This document shows positions 1-9,546 of a stretch of 62,013 nt of DNA, piece by piece; positions within the stretch are counted from its first letter, which is position 1; each line of letters begins with the position of its first letter. The DNA comes from an uncultured bacterium (GTDB lineage Bacteria > Desulfobacterota > Binatia > HRBIN30 > CADEER01). Made by a program: the position numbers and the translations under genes. The notes below the pieces were generated by a model. The model was not told where the DNA came from, made no database searches, and saw nothing but the letters and a program-made list of their open reading frames with translations. The stretch is taken from assembly GCA_902826395.1 (NCBI GenBank), contig CADEER010000005.1:1-62013 (forward strand). The letters run 5' to 3'.

Positions 1-1547
1 GCATCCGCGACAGAGCCGTCGAGAATGGCGAGGATCAGGTCTTGCGTTGCGACGATGTTCCAGGGTTTCGCGAATACCATTGCGCTGCGCTGATACGGCA
101 TCTTGAGCAGGAACGGCACCCGCCGGTCGTGCTGTGATCCGCGGCCGTCGTCGAGACCGGGAAACTTGCTGCGCAGGCGCTTCGGCTTGAGCGCGTGGTC
201 GCTGGTGACGAGGAGCGCGGCTGCATCCCAGGTGCCGGCTGCTTCCATGCTGCGTCGCAGCTCGCCAATGCTCCGATCGACGAGCGCGAGATTGTCGAGA
301 TAGCTGCTGGATTTCGTCGTGTCGAAGGTGGAGCGGCGCCGATCGTAGATGACTGGCAGATGGGGAATCGAGGCGTGGACGAATACCAGACCGAGCCGCG
401 GGTCGGATGCCATCGCGACTGCGTCGGCGAGAATCTCGCGATGGCGCTGTACATGCTGTCGATGCCGCGAGCTCCGGCGGCTCACGGCGTCGGGAAGGAC
501 GTCGACCAGCCAGCCCAGGGGAGGCGTTGCCGCGACGCGCCGGATCTGCGCGAACATTGCCGTCGGGAGCGAGGCATCTGCCGGATCGCGGTTGAAGCAG
601 CGGGCGAGATCGCCCCCCATGATGCGATCATAGGGGTGATACCAGCCGGTGAGACCGGAGCTCACGCCGCGACGGCGAGCGCGCTGGAAGACGTTCTCGG
701 CTTCGCTCCACGCGATCGATTGCGGAACGTCGCCGCCGAGCTCGAGAACGCGATCGGAGGGGCCGGCGGGCTTGCTGCTCGTGACGACGCGGCCGGTCAA
801 CAGGGCCGGGATCGAGAGGAGTGTGGTGGCGGCGGGCGGGTAGGCGCGCTCCGCGACGACGGCCGTGCCGCGCAGGCGATCCAACTCGGGGAGCTGCAGG
901 TCGGCGGGACGCGCGTCGAATGCCAACCTCTGGTCGAGCTCGTCGAAGACCACCCAGATGACGCGCGGCGGCGCCGGCCCGGCAGGTGCGACGAAGGGCG
1001 CTGGACGGGGCACCGTGAACTGAGGCAGCAGCCATATCGCCTGGCCGAACGCGAACAGCACGAATGGAGCGAACAACAGCACGGCCGTACGACCAACGCC
1101 GACGAGTCGCCGTCTCCATGGCGATCCGACCAGCATCGCCATGATGGCCAGCGCCAGTAAGGCGATCGGTGCGCGTACCGGCCCGAGCGCATCGCTGAGG
1201 CGGCGCGCGGCAGCCGGAGACTCGCCCTGCGCCACCGCCATCGCGACGTGCAGGCAAGCGGCGAGGAAGGCTGTGTCGCGCAGCCACAGCAAGGCGCGCC
1301 CGCGGTGCTGTCGAACCGCGCGTGCTGCCAGCCACAGGGCCGCGGCGAGCAGCAGAACTCCCAAGATCGCGGCGATGCAGGCATTGCGGCTGTAGCTCGC
1401 CCATTGCGCCTCGGGACGGAGCGAGACGCGGATCGTCGCGTACCACGCGGGAAGGTAGGAGAGATTCGCCAGCGACAAGGCGGTCGCGGCGTCGAGGAGC
1501 GCCGCTCTATTCGAGCCTTTCGAAGACGTAGATTCGGCGGCTCCCAT
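1..1547 (-). CDS. Membrane-anchored alkaline-phosphatase-superfamily (sulfatase-like) protein, C-terminus cut by window edge
   Basis: The reading frame runs from an ATG at 1547 off the left edge, so about 515 residues are visible and the C-terminus is missing. Hydrophobic stretches near residues 56-76, 90-106, 124-141 and 152-172 suggest four N-terminal membrane segments. A soluble domain follows, starting at RVIWVVFDELDQ (about 195-206), which resembles the first metal-binding strand of sulfatases and phosphoethanolamine transferases. The stretch TTLLSIPALLTG fits the nucleophile region with Thr/Ser and no CxPxR sulfatase motif. VTSDHA near the visible end fits the second metal site. It overlaps the end of the upstream methyltransferase gene by 41 bases, which implies an operon. 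The substrate is unknown; transfer or hydrolysis of a phospho or sulfo group on a surface glycan is plausible. Confidence 0.75.
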   Translation of the reverse strand, partial: MGAAESTSSKGSNRAALLDAATALSLANLSYLPAWYATIRVSLRPEAQWASYSRNACIAAILGVLLLAAALWLAARAVRQHRGRALLWLRDTAFLAACLHVAMAVAQGESPAAARRLSDALGPVRAPIALLALAIMAMLVGSPWRRRLVGVGRTAVLLFAPFVLFAFGQAIWLLPQFTVPRPAPFVAPAGPAPPRVIWVVFDELDQRLAFDARPADLQLPELDRLRGTAVVAERAYPPAATTLLSIPALLTGRVVTSSKPAGPSDRVLELGGDVPQSIAWSEAENVFQRARRRGVSSGLTGWYHPYDRIMGGDLARCFNRDPADASLPTAMFAQIRRVAATPPLGWLVDVLPDAVSRRSSRHRQHVQRHREILADAVAMASDPRLGLVFVHASIPHLPVIYDRRRSTFDTTKSSSYLDNLALVDRSIGELRRSMEAAGTWDAAALLVTSDHALKPKRLRSKFPGLDDGRGSQHDRRVPFLLKMPYQRSAMVFAKPWNIVATQDLILAILDGSVAD

Positions 1548-2970
1548 CGAGTTGATCGACGGACTTAGCAATCCTGAACCGCGCTGCCCAGGCTTGCTCG
1601 AAGCTTTGCGGACTCAGCCGTGAGTAGAGATCGCCGTGACCGCGGGCGAGGTCGCGGAACTGCGGGTCCTCCGGTCCGACATACTCGACGACCGCAGTCG
1701 TGCAACACTCGGCGGCGAAGTCGACGATCTCGGGCAGCGGGATGCGCTCCGTGACGATGAGGTGATGCACCACTGCCAGCATCAGCATCACATCGGCTGA
1801 GCCGTGCAGCCGCTCGAGGAAGCTGGCGCACTCGGCGTCGCGCCAGCCGAGACGCGGACTGGGTCGCGCGATGTCGACGACCAGGGGCAGGATGGCGAGA
1901 TCCTCGGCGACAGCCTTGCGCCACGCCGCGCCGACCACGACGGGATCGCGGTCGATCGCCAGGACGCTGGCACCGGACTGCGCGGCGATGCGGCTGAAGT
2001 AGCCGGTGTTGCAGCCTACGTCGATCACGCGCCGCGGCCGCGCGGTTGCGAGGATGTCGCGCACGGCGGCGATGCGCGCGTCCCAGTCGCGGGACGAGTA
2101 GCGGTTGCCGTGCGAGTGGCTGTAGTCGCTCCAGGACGAGCGCGTGGGAGGGCGCAGCGCATAGTCGAGCAGCCGCTCCAGGCGGCCCAACGTCGCCGCC
2201 AGCGTGAAGTGTGCGCGACGGGGATCGCCGTTCGATTGCCGACCAGCGACCAGCGGAGACGGTGAGGACCACAGTCGGTCCAGCCAGGTCGGCAACGTCG
2301 ACGACAGCAGGAGCGCCGGGTGCAAGCGGCGCAGCGGCGACGCCATCCGGTAAAGCTCTTCGGGGAGCATGCCGTCTCGCCGGGTGGTGAAGATCTGCTG
2401 GGGCTGCAGTCCGAAGCAGCGATTGGCGAGCAGCGGCAGGATAAACGTTCTCTCGAACTGTGCCGCTGCCAACCAGATTGCATCGCCCGCATCGCGGCGT
2501 TGGATCGACGGCAGATCCACGAAGACTGGTCGGCTGCCCGTGAACAACACATTGAACGGTGTCGCGTCCTTGAGCCCGAACCCGTCATCGAGGATCTTCC
2601 GCGCCAGCTGCAGCGTCAGCTTGCCGGCAGCGTGCAGCATCTCCGGAGGCCATTCGTAGGGGTACGACACGAAGTCGATTCGCTCGTGTCGCAGCAGAGT
2701 GCCGTCGGTGATCACCTCTGCTGCGCTCTGCAGATGCGCGTGGTCCAGCAGGGCGCGCGCCTCTTCCGCCGACAAGAATTCGGTGGGGGGGATGCTGTTG
2801 TTGCGCAGTAAGCCACAACCCGATGGCGAAGCGATGAACTCGCGCAACGTCGTCGCGGTCGCTTCGGTCACCAACCTCACTACATCGGTGCCGATGGCGA
2901 GGACGCGCCCGTCGGGGTCGCGAAAGGATCCAAATCGAGTGCGGCCTCCAGCGGGGCGGGAGTCGAGCAA
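1507..2970 (-). CDS. NoeA-like class I SAM-dependent methyltransferase
   Basis: A 487-residue protein starting at TTG (2970), five bases after the stop of the small upstream gene. The C-terminal half is a Rossmann methyltransferase with motif I VIDVGCNTGYFS near residues 313-324 and an acidic motif II (LAIDRDP). The N-terminal half contains GLKDATPFNVLF and PVFVDLPS around 132-156, a layout I associate with NoeA-type nodulation methyltransferases in which a kinase-like or lipid-associated module precedes the methyltransferase. The acceptor is unknown. Its neighbours are a small membrane protein and a membrane sulfatase-like protein, so modification of a surface glycan or lipid-linked sugar is a reasonable inference. 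The family call rests on remembered motif patterns. Confidence 0.75.
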   Translation of the reverse strand: MLDSRPAGGRTRFGSFRDPDGRVLAIGTDVVRLVTEATATTLREFIASPSGCGLLRNNSIPPTEFLSAEEARALLDHAHLQSAAEVITDGTLLRHERIDFVSYPYEWPPEMLHAAGKLTLQLARKILDDGFGLKDATPFNVLFTGSRPVFVDLPSIQRRDAGDAIWLAAAQFERTFILPLLANRCFGLQPQQIFTTRRDGMLPEELYRMASPLRRLHPALLLSSTLPTWLDRLWSSPSPLVAGRQSNGDPRRAHFTLAATLGRLERLLDYALRPPTRSSWSDYSHSHGNRYSSRDWDARIAAVRDILATARPRRVIDVGCNTGYFSRIAAQSGASVLAIDRDPVVVGAAWRKAVAEDLAILPLVVDIARPSPRLGWRDAECASFLERLHGSADVMLMLAVVHHLIVTERIPLPEIVDFAAECCTTAVVEYVGPEDPQFRDLARGHGDLYSRLSPQSFEQAWAARFRIAKSVDQLDGSRRIYVFERLE

Positions 2971-2974
2971 GATG

Positions 2975-3202
2975 TCAGCCGTCCGGAGAGTCGGGATCGA
3001 GTTGCGACCCGTTTTGATGGCGACTGGCGTCTGGGCGCCGTCGCGCCGGGTTTAGCCAAAAGGCGGCGCCGGTGATGGCTGCGAGAAGCAACTGCAGCAG
3101 AAGCGAACCGGAACCGGGGTCGACATACGCGTAGGCCGGCCCGGAGAACGCCACCGAGGCGGCGAGAGCGAAACCGATCGCCATACGTAGAAGCCGCACC
3201 AT
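2975..3202 (-). CDS. Small membrane protein with YVDPGSGS motif
   Basis: A 75-residue protein starting at ATG (3202). Residues 5-25 form a signal-peptide-like or first membrane segment ending in PAYA. The sequence YVDPGSGSLLLQLLL and a second hydrophobic stretch (about 34-50) follow, then a charged tail. The Y-[IV]-D-P-G-[TS]-G-S motif recurs, as I remember it, in small proteins beside glycan methyltransferase and phosphatase-superfamily genes; no function is established to my knowledge. It lies five bases upstream of the NoeA-like methyltransferase and probably heads a three-gene operon. Two hydrophobic helices around a Pro-Gly turn would suit an inner-membrane scaffold, but that is speculation. 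Confidence 0.65.
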   Translation of the reverse strand: MVRLLRMAIGFALAASVAFSGPAYAYVDPGSGSLLLQLLLAAITGAAFWLNPARRRPDASRHQNGSQLDPDSPDG

Positions 3203-3276
3203 GGCGGTCGTATGCCACGCGGGCTCCGGCGGTCGCAAGGTGATTGCGGCCGTGACTCGGAGCCGCGGGGGGATGC

Positions 3277-4467
<1,191 letters not shown>

Positions 4468-4590
4468 GGCGGCGATGAATACAAGAATCCGACAGGCGGG
4501 CAAGGTCTCGCCACGGCGCTGGTGTTCTGGCATAGGTCGGTTGTGTTCACGGTTCTCGGTGCACGGCGTTTGCGAAGTCGGAGGTGGTGG

Positions 4591-5139
4591 GTGCGGAGGT
4601 TGGCGGCTCTGGTGGTGGCGCTGGCGATCGGCGGCGTCGCGAGCGATGTGCGCGCCGATTACAGCGGCTACGTGTTGAAGATCCACAAGACAAAGCACCG
4701 GATGGAGCTGTGGCGCGACGGTGAGCTGCTGCGCGAGTTCGAAGTTGCGCTCGGCCGGGAGCCGGACGGCCACAAGGAAATGCAGGGCGACAAGCGCACG
4801 CCGGTGGGTCGTTATTTCGTCTCCGAGAAGCACCATTCGCGCCGGTTCCATCGCTTCCTCGGCCTGAACTATCCCAACGCCGACGACGCCAGCCGCGGCT
4901 ATCGGCAGGGGGCGATCTCGGCGCGCCAGTGGGCGGACTTCTTCGTCGCCGAAGAGCGAGGCGACGAGCCGAACCATTCGACCGCGCTGGGCGGCCGTAT
5001 CGGCATTCACGGATACGGCTGGCGGCCCTACGTGCCGGTGATCGACTGGACCGACGGCTGCATCGCGATCAGCAACCAAGAGTCGGAGTACTTGTACGGC
5101 CTGCTGCCGATCGGCACGCCGGTGATCATCGAAGAGTGA
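4591..5139 (+). CDS. L,D-transpeptidase (YkuD family), secreted
   Basis: A 182-residue protein starting at GTG (4591), chosen because GGAGG sits about six bases before it and the first 21 residues form a signal peptide ending near ASDVRA. The mature part begins DYSGYVLKIHKTKHRMELW, a typical opening of the YkuD catalytic domain. The active site is seen in IHGYGWRPYVP followed by DWTDGCIAISNQE, with Cys as nucleophile and the His upstream. Such enzymes form 3-3 peptidoglycan cross-links or attach lipoproteins to peptidoglycan in the periplasm; YafK/ErfK-like relatives may have other roles. The gene diverges from the acyl-CoA dehydrogenase gene and converges with cofE. Confidence 0.9.
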   Translation: MRRLAALVVALAIGGVASDVRADYSGYVLKIHKTKHRMELWRDGELLREFEVALGREPDGHKEMQGDKRTPVGRYFVSEKHHSRRFHRFLGLNYPNADDASRGYRQGAISARQWADFFVAEERGDEPNHSTALGGRIGIHGYGWRPYVPVIDWTDGCIAISNQESEYLYGLLPIGTPVIIEE

Positions 5140-5156
5140 TCGAAGCGAGCTCGCGC

Positions 5157-5909
5157 TCAGCGGAAGAGGTCCGTGTCCGGGTCGCGCAGCAGGTCGCGCC
5201 CCGTGCCCTGTCCGTCGGCGCGGCGGTAGCCGTGCACGAGGACGGCTGGGACGCCGGCATTCTTGCCCATCAAGAGACCGGCGGCGGCGGTCAGCGCGTC
5301 GGCGTCGGCGGTGACCGTGTGATGCAGCTCGCGGCCGTCCATGTCGGTCTGGCCGCGCAAGTCGCGCAGCGGGTTCAATCCGGCGACACCGATGGCGAAA
5401 TCGACCAGGCCGACGCGCCAGGGGCGGCCCCAGGTGTCGCTGACGATGACCGCGACGTCGGCGGCGAAGTGCTCGCTGAGGGTCTTGGCAAGACGCGCCG
5501 CGGAGGCGTCGGGATCCTCGGGCAGGAGGAGGACGGAATCGCCGCCGCCGGTGTTGGACGCGTCGATACCGGCGTTGGCGCATACCCAACCCGGTCCGGT
5601 CTCGACGATCAGGTGGCCGTGCTTCATCCGCACGATGCGCTTGCTGTGGCGCAGCACCAACTCGGCGACGCGCGGGTCGCGATCTTCGGCGGCGGCGGCG
5701 ACCTCGAGGGCGAGCGGCGACGGCGAGACATCGGCCAGTTCGACGCTGCGCCCCTCAGCTTTCGACACCACCTTCTGACAGACCACCAACACGTCGCCGT
5801 CGACCGGAGTGAGGCCGCTGCCGGCGAGCCCCGCGATCAGCAGCGCCGCAAGGTCGTCGCCGGCTTGCACGCGTGGAATCCCGCCCACCGGATGTAGAGA
5901 GATCGACAT
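5157..5909 (-). CDS. cofE: Coenzyme F420:L-glutamate ligase CofE
   Basis: A 250-residue protein matching the stand-alone CofE/FbiB N-terminal family. It adds glutamate residues to F420-0 using GTP and divalent metal. Recognisable segments are VVCQKVVSKAEG near the start, RMKHGHLIVETGPGWVCANAGIDASN in the middle (split here only by description, around 113-138), and VIVSDTWGRPWRVG about 155-168. There is no C-terminal nitroreductase-like domain as in actinobacterial FbiB, so it is the short archaeal or proteobacterial form. It lies last in the cofG-cofH-cofD-cofE run, 95 bases after cofD. The 95-base gap holds no gene that I can see. Confidence 0.93.
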   Translation of the reverse strand: MSISLHPVGGIPRVQAGDDLAALLIAGLAGSGLTPVDGDVLVVCQKVVSKAEGRSVELADVSPSPLALEVAAAAEDRDPRVAELVLRHSKRIVRMKHGHLIVETGPGWVCANAGIDASNTGGGDSVLLLPEDPDASAARLAKTLSEHFAADVAVIVSDTWGRPWRVGLVDFAIGVAGLNPLRDLRGQTDMDGRELHHTVTADADALTAAAGLLMGKNAGVPAVLVHGYRRADGQGTGRDLLRDPDTDLFR

Positions 5910-6004
5910 TGCGCGGACGATAGCTTCAACCGACCGATTTCACCACTTCGATGGCGGATCGAGCAGAACCGGGCGACATTCACTCGGGTCTTCGCGCAGA
6001 AACC

Positions 6005-6976
6005 TTAAATCCCGAGCTCGCTGAGTACCGCGCGCGCGAGCTTGCGGGCGCGGGCAGGCGATTTCATCAGCGTGTCGATGATCACCGGGCGCATTCCGAG
6101 GGCCGCGATAGACGCGGCCTCGGCAGCGTCGTTGCGGTCGATGAAGAAGCTCGAGGCAACACCTTTGTAGAAGCCGGCGACGGCGGCGCTCGAAACGTCA
6201 TGACCGGTGCCGGACAGCATGCGGTCGAGCGGGCCCTTCACCGGGGCGCCGCCGATCAGCGGGCTGATTGCTGCTACCGGAGCGCCCGACGCGCGGATGG
6301 CCTCGCGCACGCCGGCGATGCGCAGGATCGGCAGCAGGCTGACGAATGGATTGCTCGGCGGCAGAATGATGGCGTCGCTGCGGCGCAGCGCGGCGAGCAC
6401 GCCCGGAGCCGGGCGCGCGGTGCCGATACCGGCGAGCCGAATCGACTCGACGACACCGCGCCCGCGCCGGTGGACCAGATACTCCTGGAAGTCGAGTGTG
6501 CCGGCGCCGCGCACCCGGATGCGCGTGCGGACCGGATCATCACTCATCGGCAGGATACTGCATTCGATGCCGAAGGCCCGGCTGATGTCGCGCGTGACGC
6601 GAGTCAGCGAGAGGCCGTGGCGCAGAGCGTCGCTGCGGAACACATGGGTTGCCAGGTCGCGGTCGCCGAGCTGAAACCAGGTCTCGCCGTAGTAGCGGCC
6701 GAGCGCCTCGAGGCAGCGAAACGTATCTCCCTGGATGCCCCAGCCGCGGGTGCGTTCGGCGACACCGGCCAGGGTGTAGGTGACGGTGTCGAGATCCGGC
6801 GATACGTGCAGGCCGAAGAACGTCTCGTCGTCCGTGGTATTGACGATTACGGTGAGGCGTCGCGGGTCAATGAGCGGCAGCAACCCTCGCAGGAATCGAG
6901 CGGCTCCCACTCCGCCCGCCAGTACCGTGATGCGGGCCACCTGCCTTTTCGTGGTTCTGGTCGTCGATGCGGCCAT
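6005..6976 (-). CDS. cofD: 2-phospho-L-lactate (or PEP-type) transferase CofD
   Basis: A 323-residue CofD/FbiA homologue. It transfers a phospho-lactyl, or in other lineages a phosphoenolpyruvyl, group to FO, giving (dehydro-)F420-0. Motifs include ITVLAGGVGAARFLRG at the N-terminus, NTTDDETFFGLHVSPDLDT about residues 45-63, and PPSNPFVSLLPIL in the C-terminal half. I chose the ATG at 6976; an in-frame ATG at 7009 would add 11 residues. Either start lies inside the 3' end of cofH, so the two genes overlap by 110 to 143 bases and are probably translationally coupled. CofC, which supplies the activated donor, is not in this window. Confidence 0.92.
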   Translation of the reverse strand: MAASTTRTTKRQVARITVLAGGVGAARFLRGLLPLIDPRRLTVIVNTTDDETFFGLHVSPDLDTVTYTLAGVAERTRGWGIQGDTFRCLEALGRYYGETWFQLGDRDLATHVFRSDALRHGLSLTRVTRDISRAFGIECSILPMSDDPVRTRIRVRGAGTLDFQEYLVHRRGRGVVESIRLAGIGTARPAPGVLAALRRSDAIILPPSNPFVSLLPILRIAGVREAIRASGAPVAAISPLIGGAPVKGPLDRMLSGTGHDVSSAAVAGFYKGVASSFFIDRNDAAEAASIAALGMRPVIIDTLMKSPARARKLARAVLSELGI

Positions 6977-8168
6977 AGGTGGTGTTCCGTTGTACGGGAA
7001 TGCGACCAATTTCCAAGATCAGCTCGCGAATCCGCTCCTCGGGCAGGTATTCGCCCGCCTCGCCGCCGGCCGCCTTGGTGATCGATTCTTCCATCAGGGT
7101 GCCGCCGAAATCGTTGCAGCCGGCGAGCAGGGTGAGCTGCGAAAGCGACTCGCCGAGTTTCACCCACGACGTCTGCAAATTGTCGATCCAGCCGCGCAGC
7201 ATCAGGCGGGAGAAGGCGTAGATGCGAAAATCGAGCGCGCCGGTCGGCGGCGGTGTGACGAGGCCTCGCTTGAAGAGCTCGGTGAGCGTGTGGATGAAGC
7301 GCAGCGGCACGAACTCGGTGAAGCCGCCCGTGCGCTTCTGGATGTCGCGCAACAGTACGACATGGCGCGCGATCTGCTCCGGCGTCTCGATGTGGCCGTA
7401 CATGATCGTCGAGCTGCTGCGCAGGCCGAGCTCGTGCGCCGTGGTGACGATCTCGACCCAGGTGGCGACGTCGACCTTCTTGTGACTGAGGATCTCGCGT
7501 ACGTCGTCGTCGAGGATCTCGGCTGCGGTACCGGGAATGGTTCCCAGACCGGCGTCGCGCAAGATGGTGAGGAACTCGCGGTACGACATGTTCGCCCGCC
7601 GCGAGCCGTACATGATCTCCATCGGCGAGAAGGCGTGCACGTGCAGCCGGGGATGTCGCTCTTTGATGGCGAGCAACAGATCTCGATAGAAGAGCCCCTC
7701 CGATTCCGGGTTGATGCCACCCTGCATGCACACTTCGCTGGCACCGCGATCGATGGCGTCCTGCACTTTGACCAGCACGTCGCCGATCGAGTGGTTGTAG
7801 GCGGTCGGATCCTTGCGATGCACCGCGAAGGCGCAGAACTGGCAGCCGACGAAGCAGACGTTGGTCCAGTTGATGTTGCGGTTGACGACGTACGAAACCT
7901 CGTCGCCGACGTCGGCGGTGCGGATGACGTCGGCGGTGCGAATCAGGGCGGCCAGGTCGTCGCCCTCGACGCTCAGCAAATGGACCCCCTCGTCGACCGA
8001 CAACTCGCGGCCGTCCAGGGATCGTTCGAGGATGCGGCGCGTCGGCGGCGTGGCCGCTCCCAGCAGGGCGGCGTGGCTGCGATCGTCCAGCACCAGCGCG
8101 CGCAGGCGGGCGTGAGTGTCGCCGAACTGGTCGGAGCAGGGCGACTCAGTGGATTCCAGGTGGGACAT
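6867..8168 (-). CDS. cofH: CofH, FO synthase subunit 2 (radical SAM)
   Basis: A 433-residue radical SAM enzyme that joins the tyrosine-derived hydroxybenzyl part to 5-amino-6-ribitylaminouracil in FO synthesis. VSYVVNRNINWTNVC leads into the cluster-binding site C-FVG-C-QF-C, followed by AFAVHRKDPTAY. EVCMQGGINPE and SSSTIMYGHIETPEQ are typical of the family. The start is the ATG at 8168, preceded by GGGAGA; the frame stays open upstream. The family normally ends near the RNTTYG stretch, and about 30 further residues here (HEKAGGPHHGTG and on) overlap cofD and look like chance extension. A 15-base direct repeat encodes RTADVIRTADV but does not alter the expected length. Confidence 0.93.
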   Translation of the reverse strand: MSHLESTESPCSDQFGDTHARLRALVLDDRSHAALLGAATPPTRRILERSLDGRELSVDEGVHLLSVEGDDLAALIRTADVIRTADVGDEVSYVVNRNINWTNVCFVGCQFCAFAVHRKDPTAYNHSIGDVLVKVQDAIDRGASEVCMQGGINPESEGLFYRDLLLAIKERHPRLHVHAFSPMEIMYGSRRANMSYREFLTILRDAGLGTIPGTAAEILDDDVREILSHKKVDVATWVEIVTTAHELGLRSSSTIMYGHIETPEQIARHVVLLRDIQKRTGGFTEFVPLRFIHTLTELFKRGLVTPPPTGALDFRIYAFSRLMLRGWIDNLQTSWVKLGESLSQLTLLAGCNDFGGTLMEESITKAAGGEAGEYLPEERIRELILEIGRIPVQRNTTYGRIDDQNHEKAGGPHHGTGGRSGSRSIPARVAAAH

Positions 8169-8236
8169 CTGAACGTCTCCCGTCGGTTGCAAGCGCGCTG
8201 CCGGAGAGTTGCTCGTTGCGCGCAGCGGCGACGCTG

Positions 8237-9436
8237 TCATTTCGCTGCCGTGTGGGCAAGGGATACCGCCGCCATACGCGGTTGCAGTGCCGCGTCGATG
8301 AATTCGCTCCCAGCGTACTCTTCGTAGACCGGCAAGCGCGGTGCGAGGCGATAGCCGCGCGCAGCGCAGGCGCGTGCCAGCGAGTCGATCTGCGGCCACG
8401 GGGCCTCGGGATTGACGTAATCGAGTGTCAGGGGCGAGATGCCGCCCCAGTCGTTGATTCCGGCCTCGAGGAAGATCGCGGTGTCGTAGGGATTCAGATT
8501 CGGCGGTACCTGGATGTTCATTTCGGGCATCATCAGACGCGCGACAGCGACGCAGCGCGCCGTCTCGTAGCTCTCGGGTTCGGCGCAGCCGGCCATGCGG
8601 GTCGCAGGCTTGGCGCGGAAGTTCTGGACGATGATCTCCTGCACGTGTCCGAGCTCGCGCTGCAGCTCTTCGATGGCGCGCAGGCTGGCGACGCGCTCGG
8701 CATCGTCTTCGCCGATGCCGAGCAGGATGCCGGTGGTGAACGGAATGCGCAGCTCGCCCGCTTCGCGGATCATCTTCAGGCGCAGGGCGGGCTCTTTGTC
8801 CGGGGCGTTGTAGTGGGCGCCGCCGCGCGCCCGCAGGCGCGGGCTGACCGACTCCAGCATCAGACCGAGGCTCACGTTGAGCGGTCGCAGGTCACGCATC
8901 TCCTCGCGCGACAGCAGGCCGGCATTGGTGTGCGGCAGCATGCCCTCCTCGAGGGCGATCTCGCAGCAAGCCGCTACGTAGGAGACGGTACTGTCGTGTC
9001 CGAGCACGCGCAGCGTATCGCGGTAGGGGCGAAAGGCGCGCTCCGGTTTGTCGCCGAGACACATCAACGCCTCGATGCAGCCGACCGCCTGGGCGCGTGC
9101 CGCGACGCTGCGCACGTCCTCGGGCAGCATCGTCCATGCGCCGGGCGAACCCGGGTCTTGGCGAAAGGTGCAATACGAACAGCGGTCCAGGCAGAGATTG
9201 GTGACCGGGAAGAATGCCTTCGGGGAATAGGTGACGGTGGTCCCCTTGTGGCGGTCGCGGATCGCGCCTGCCACGGCGAACAGCGCCGGAAAGCGGTCGC
9301 GCGACAGCGTCATCAAGTGCAGCGCGTCGCTGTCGTTCAGCCCCTCACCGTCGAGCGCGCGCCCCAGGATTGCGTCAGTGATCGGGTCGATCGCCGTCGA
9401 GCGAACCGTCGAGCGGCTCTCAGCCGAGCTCTGCAT
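8237..9436 (-). CDS. cofG: CofG, FO synthase subunit 1 (radical SAM)
   Basis: A 399-residue radical SAM protein that forms the deazaflavin ring of 7,8-didemethyl-8-hydroxy-5-deazariboflavin (FO) with CofH. The cluster motif is C-LDR-C-SY-C inside PVTNLCLDRCSYCTF, followed by DPGSPGAWTMLPEDV. The C-terminal signature GINDWGGISPLTLDYVNPE is diagnostic. The start is uncertain: ATG 9436 is used, while ATG 9454 and GTG 9496 are also in frame. It stands 68 bases before cofH and is the first of the F420 biosynthesis genes. In actinobacteria CofG and CofH are fused as FbiC; here they are two genes. Confidence 0.93.
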   Translation of the reverse strand: MQSSAESRSTVRSTAIDPITDAILGRALDGEGLNDSDALHLMTLSRDRFPALFAVAGAIRDRHKGTTVTYSPKAFFPVTNLCLDRCSYCTFRQDPGSPGAWTMLPEDVRSVAARAQAVGCIEALMCLGDKPERAFRPYRDTLRVLGHDSTVSYVAACCEIALEEGMLPHTNAGLLSREEMRDLRPLNVSLGLMLESVSPRLRARGGAHYNAPDKEPALRLKMIREAGELRIPFTTGILLGIGEDDAERVASLRAIEELQRELGHVQEIIVQNFRAKPATRMAGCAEPESYETARCVAVARLMMPEMNIQVPPNLNPYDTAIFLEAGINDWGGISPLTLDYVNPEAPWPQIDSLARACAARGYRLAPRLPVYEEYAGSEFIDAALQPRMAAVSLAHTAAK

Positions 9437-9546
9437 GGCCCGATGAATCCGCATTCGCGCAGGCGAGTCAAACCGGTCGACGGTGCCGTGCCGCACCGAT
9501 TGGTCGTCGTCGTTGGCCCAGCGCGCGCCGGAAGCCGAAGGGCTCG

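Noticed and set aside
195..1160. Plus-strand open frame opposite the sulfatase-like gene
   Set aside because: The minus-strand frame has coherent membrane helices and metal-site motifs over its whole length; the plus-strand frame has none.
5145..5154. GCGAGCTCGC palindrome between the convergent transpeptidase and cofE genes
   Set aside because: Too short a stem with no loop or T-run to call a terminator.
7905..7945. 15-base direct repeat in cofH (RTADV twice)
   Set aside because: The segment has the same length as in other CofH/FbiC proteins as I remember them, so it is not a recent insertion and no mobile element is implied.
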